A DNA stretch of 15,281 nucleotides from Darwinimomas sp045600945 (lineage in GTDB: Bacteria; Bacillota; Clostridia; Lachnospirales; Lachnospiraceae): contig JAZRYX010000004.1 of NCBI GenBank assembly GCA_045600945.1, positions 1-15,281 on the forward strand. Direction: 5' to 3'. The notes below the pieces were generated by a model, which saw nothing but the letters and a program-made list of their open reading frames with translations, was not told the origin of the DNA and did no database searches. The position numbers and the translations under genes were made by a program. Below, in pieces: positions 13,712 through 15,281 of this stretch (positions are counted from its first letter, which is position 1; each line of letters opens with the position of its first letter).

Positions 13712-14995
13712 TTAGTCTTGTATCATAATATTTATTATTGTATCATTGGTATCTTTCATGCCTTCGCTAGCCAGCTTTCCGACGTTTTTTATAGTTGCTT
13801 CAACGTCTTTTCCGACTATGCCATCTCCGGCATTAAAGTTATTACCATTCAGATACATATAATATCCGTTTATACCTGCCTGAACGGCAGTCGCAATTTT
13901 TGCCGCACATGATGCCTTGGCTCCGTCGCAGATTATACCGGAAACCGTCACAAGCGAATTAATAATCGTATGTTTTATTGCATCAAGGTCTGCTCCGAGC
14001 AGATACGCGATTCCGCATCCGGCTCCTATGCCCGCGCTTACTGCTCCGCAATATGCCGACAAAGTTCCTATACCTGTCTTCTGATGAATTGCGATGAGAT
14101 TGCTCAATGCAAGCGCTCTGTACATCTTCTCATCATCAACATTTAATTCTCTTGCATAAGTTATAACAGGAATCGATGCCGTCATTCCCTGATTACCGCT
14201 TCCGGAGTTTATGATTACCGGCATCTCGCATCCGTTCATACGCGCATCGGAACCGGCAGCTGCAGCAGCACACGCGCGGATTTTGATATCATCTCCGTAG
14301 GTTGCTATCATCGTCTTACCGATATTGGCGCCGTAGTTGTTCCTGAGTCCTTCCTCACTGATAGCCATATTGTATTTGATCTGAGGATCAAGTATAAGCT
14401 TCATTTTATCAAGTTCAGAGTTCAATGCAAAATCCCAGATTCTCTCTACACTCAATATGCTCCTGTCAGTAATAGCGTCAGATCCGGACTTATCAAGTGG
14501 TTTATCGAGTATGATATCTCCGTCTTTTTCAATATGAACTATATTGGTATGATAGTCAGCTATCCTGACTTTGGCATAATGTCCCTCTGCCTTTACCGTA
14601 ACTATTATGTCAAACACTCTGCCGTCTTTTGCATACTCTGTCTTTATGGGAATTTCCGCCAGAAACCCCTTTATCAGTTCCTGTTCCTTCGCAGTTACAT
14701 CTGCAAGAACGTTAAGCATCTTTTCGGCTTTACCGCCGACTATTCCGACTGCTGCTGCAGTATCTATACCTTTCATATGATCGGTATGCGGAACTATGAC
14801 ACTTTTAACATTTTTGATAATGCTGGCACTGGCTTCAACCTCAACTGCATGAGGCATCATACCAAGCACATCTCTCGCTTTAGCTGCGCATAATGCGATA
14901 GCTATCGGTTCCGTACAGCCCATTGCCGGGATAAGTTCCTCTCTCAGGATATCCCTGCACTTTGAATATAAGTTAGAACAACCAACCTCCTCCAT
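13712..14995 (-). CDS. cyuA: L-cysteine desulfidase family protein (CyuA/UPF0597, serine dehydratase alpha-like)
   Basis: A 427-residue cytoplasmic enzyme of the UPF0597/CyuA family, related to iron-sulfur L-serine dehydratase. Members cleave L-cysteine to pyruvate, ammonia and sulfide with a labile 4Fe-4S cluster. Visible are MGCTEPIAIAL near the N-terminus (C27), INSGSGNQGMTASIP (262-276), AGCGIAY (C327) and SGIICDGAK (C356); C27, C327 and C356 are the probable cluster ligands. ATG at 14995 is chosen because GGAGG lies 8 bases upstream; an in-frame TTG at 15022 lies upstream of that site and is rejected. It leads the long minus-strand run and is followed by a transporter, comparable in logic to the E. 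coli cyuA-cyuP pair. Serine as substrate cannot be excluded. Confidence 0.88.
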   Translation of the reverse strand: MEEVGCSNLYSKCRDILREELIPAMGCTEPIAIALCAAKARDVLGMMPHAVEVEASASIIKNVKSVIVPHTDHMKGIDTAAAVGIVGGKAEKMLNVLADVTAKEQELIKGFLAEIPIKTEYAKDGRVFDIIVTVKAEGHYAKVRIADYHTNIVHIEKDGDIILDKPLDKSGSDAITDRSILSVERIWDFALNSELDKMKLILDPQIKYNMAISEEGLRNNYGANIGKTMIATYGDDIKIRACAAAAAGSDARMNGCEMPVIINSGSGNQGMTASIPVITYARELNVDDEKMYRALALSNLIAIHQKTGIGTLSAYCGAVSAGIGAGCGIAYLLGADLDAIKHTIINSLVTVSGIICDGAKASCAAKIATAVQAGINGYYMYLNGNNFNAGDGIVGKDVEATIKNVGKLASEGMKDTNDTIINIMIQD

Positions 14996-15003
14996 CTTGT
15001 TAT

Positions 15004-15008
15004 CCTCC
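15004..15008 (-). promoter_or_regulatory. Ribosome binding site of the cysteine desulfidase gene
   Basis: GGAGG on the minus strand stands 8 bases before the ATG at 14995. It decides this start over the TTG at 15022, which lies upstream of it. Confidence 0.8.
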
Positions 15009-15035
15009 AAATGCAAAAACAAAACAAAAAGCTCC

Positions 15036-15049
15036 CTTTTATATAAAAG
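15036..15049. promoter_or_regulatory. 14-bp AT-rich palindrome in the cyuA leader (possible -10/operator)
   Basis: CTTTTATATAAAAG is a perfect palindrome 41 bases before the cyuA ATG and contains TATATA/TATAAA, a plausible -10. No convincing -35 is seen at 16-18 bases: TTGTCC lies too close. The rest of the roughly 80 bases between the upstream terminator and the gene holds A/T-rich DNA and no recognisable riboswitch. Promoter and operator roles are tentative. Confidence 0.3.
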
Positions 15050-15076
15050 TAAATGCCGGACAATTACTATTACACC

Positions 15077-15132
15077 AAAAAACGGCCTTTGTCATCATGT
15101 CTTATTACAGACATCAATAACAAGCGGCCGTT
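15077..15132 (-). terminator. Intrinsic terminator after the FTR-like gene
   Basis: On the minus strand AACGGCC pairs with GGCCGTT, inner TTGT/ACAA and ATGTCT/AGACAT pairings extend the stem, and six T follow (15082-15077). The left arm begins on the last base of the stop codon. It isolates the upstream gene from the cyuA run. Confidence 0.85.
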
Positions 15133-15281
15133 TATTCTTTATATTTGTAGTACAGCATACAATGGCATAATCCTTCAAATTCGGGATCTGCAATCTGACC
15201 GCGGAACTCCTTACACATGCACTTCGTATCTTCATTACGCTCACGCCTGCACGGACAGTATCCCCCGGTTTGCTTAAGACC
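15132..15281 (-). CDS. Ferredoxin-thioredoxin reductase catalytic-domain-like protein, C-terminal fragment
   Basis: The last 49 residues of a gene entering from the right edge, ending in TAA at 15134-15132. Three Cys-x-Cys motifs are visible: CPC (fragment residues 9-11), CMC (21-23) and CHC (39-41), the last within GLCHCMLYYK, very like the end of the FTR catalytic subunit (CHCMLF). In plant-type FTR the spacing is CPC-x16-CPC-x8-CHC; here it is x9 and x15, with the same total. FTR uses a 4Fe-4S cluster beside a redox disulfide to pass electrons from ferredoxin to thioredoxin. The fragment probably belongs to the FTR-like proteins of anaerobes, where the partner is uncertain. It is followed at once by a terminator. 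Confidence 0.7.
   Translation of the reverse strand, partial: GLKQTGGYCPCRRERNEDTKCMCKEFRGQIADPEFEGLCHCMLYYKYKE

Noticed and set aside
14996..15022. TTG start at 15022 for the cysteine desulfidase
   Set aside because: The strong GGAGG lies downstream of it and serves the ATG at 14995.
1..15281. Defence island, prophage or transposon in the window
   Set aside because: Apart from a partial Fic gene, which is not diagnostic, no integrase, transposase, restriction or phage gene is present; the content is housekeeping and metabolic.

Overview
The window reads as chromosomal DNA of an anaerobic clostridial Firmicute, most likely Lachnospiraceae-like. The signs are strong AGGAGG-type ribosome sites, a YerC/PcrA pair, an oxygen-sensitive Fe-S cysteine desulfidase, an FchA-type cyclohydrolase next to FolD, an Asp23/Gls24 protein and a clostridial flavin reductase domain. 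Genus cannot be set from sequence alone. No rRNA, tRNA, CRISPR array, insertion sequence or phage gene was seen. Coding density is very high and no gap without a gene exceeds 300 bases.

Layout. (1) 1-1866, minus: a protein fusing an FMN-binding flavin reductase domain to an RlmD-type 23S rRNA uracil methyltransferase, overlapping the start of a Fic-family gene that leaves the window. (2) 1985-2950, plus: a lone Gfo/Idh/MocA oxidoreductase behind a near-consensus promoter with a palindrome over the expected start site. (3) 7171-2933, minus: yerC (TrpR-like repressor) - pcrA helicase - a second RlmD-type methyltransferase - Nudix hydrolase. Its promoter carries an 18-bp perfect palindrome between -35 and -10, probably the YerC operator. 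(4) 14995-7302, minus: nine closely packed genes, namely L-cysteine desulfidase, a DAACS-type amino-acid transporter, HAD hydrolase, fchA, folD, a ComEA-like SLBB/HhH protein, an Asp23/Gls24 protein, a His-rich CobW GTPase and a divergent CobW GTPase with a YcgQ/DUF1980-like tail. The run ends in a clear intrinsic terminator. (5) 15281-15132, minus: the end of a ferredoxin-thioredoxin-reductase-like protein, followed by its own terminator.

How the genes fit together. The transporter has lost the arginine that binds an acidic side chain in glutamate/aspartate carriers but keeps the amino-group aspartate. It sits directly behind a cysteine desulfidase, so uptake and breakdown of cysteine (or serine) is the natural reading. 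FolD lacks the Lys and Gln of the cyclohydrolase reaction, and its start overlaps the stop of fchA, a separate cyclohydrolase gene: this looks like a two-protein division of the usual bifunctional enzyme. The two CobW genes overlap by one base and suggest a metal (probably zinc) delivery pair.

The strongest leads for new biology are the FolD/FchA split, the flavin reductase-RlmD fusion, the CobW-DUF1980 fusion paired with a His-rich CobW, and the YerC operator.
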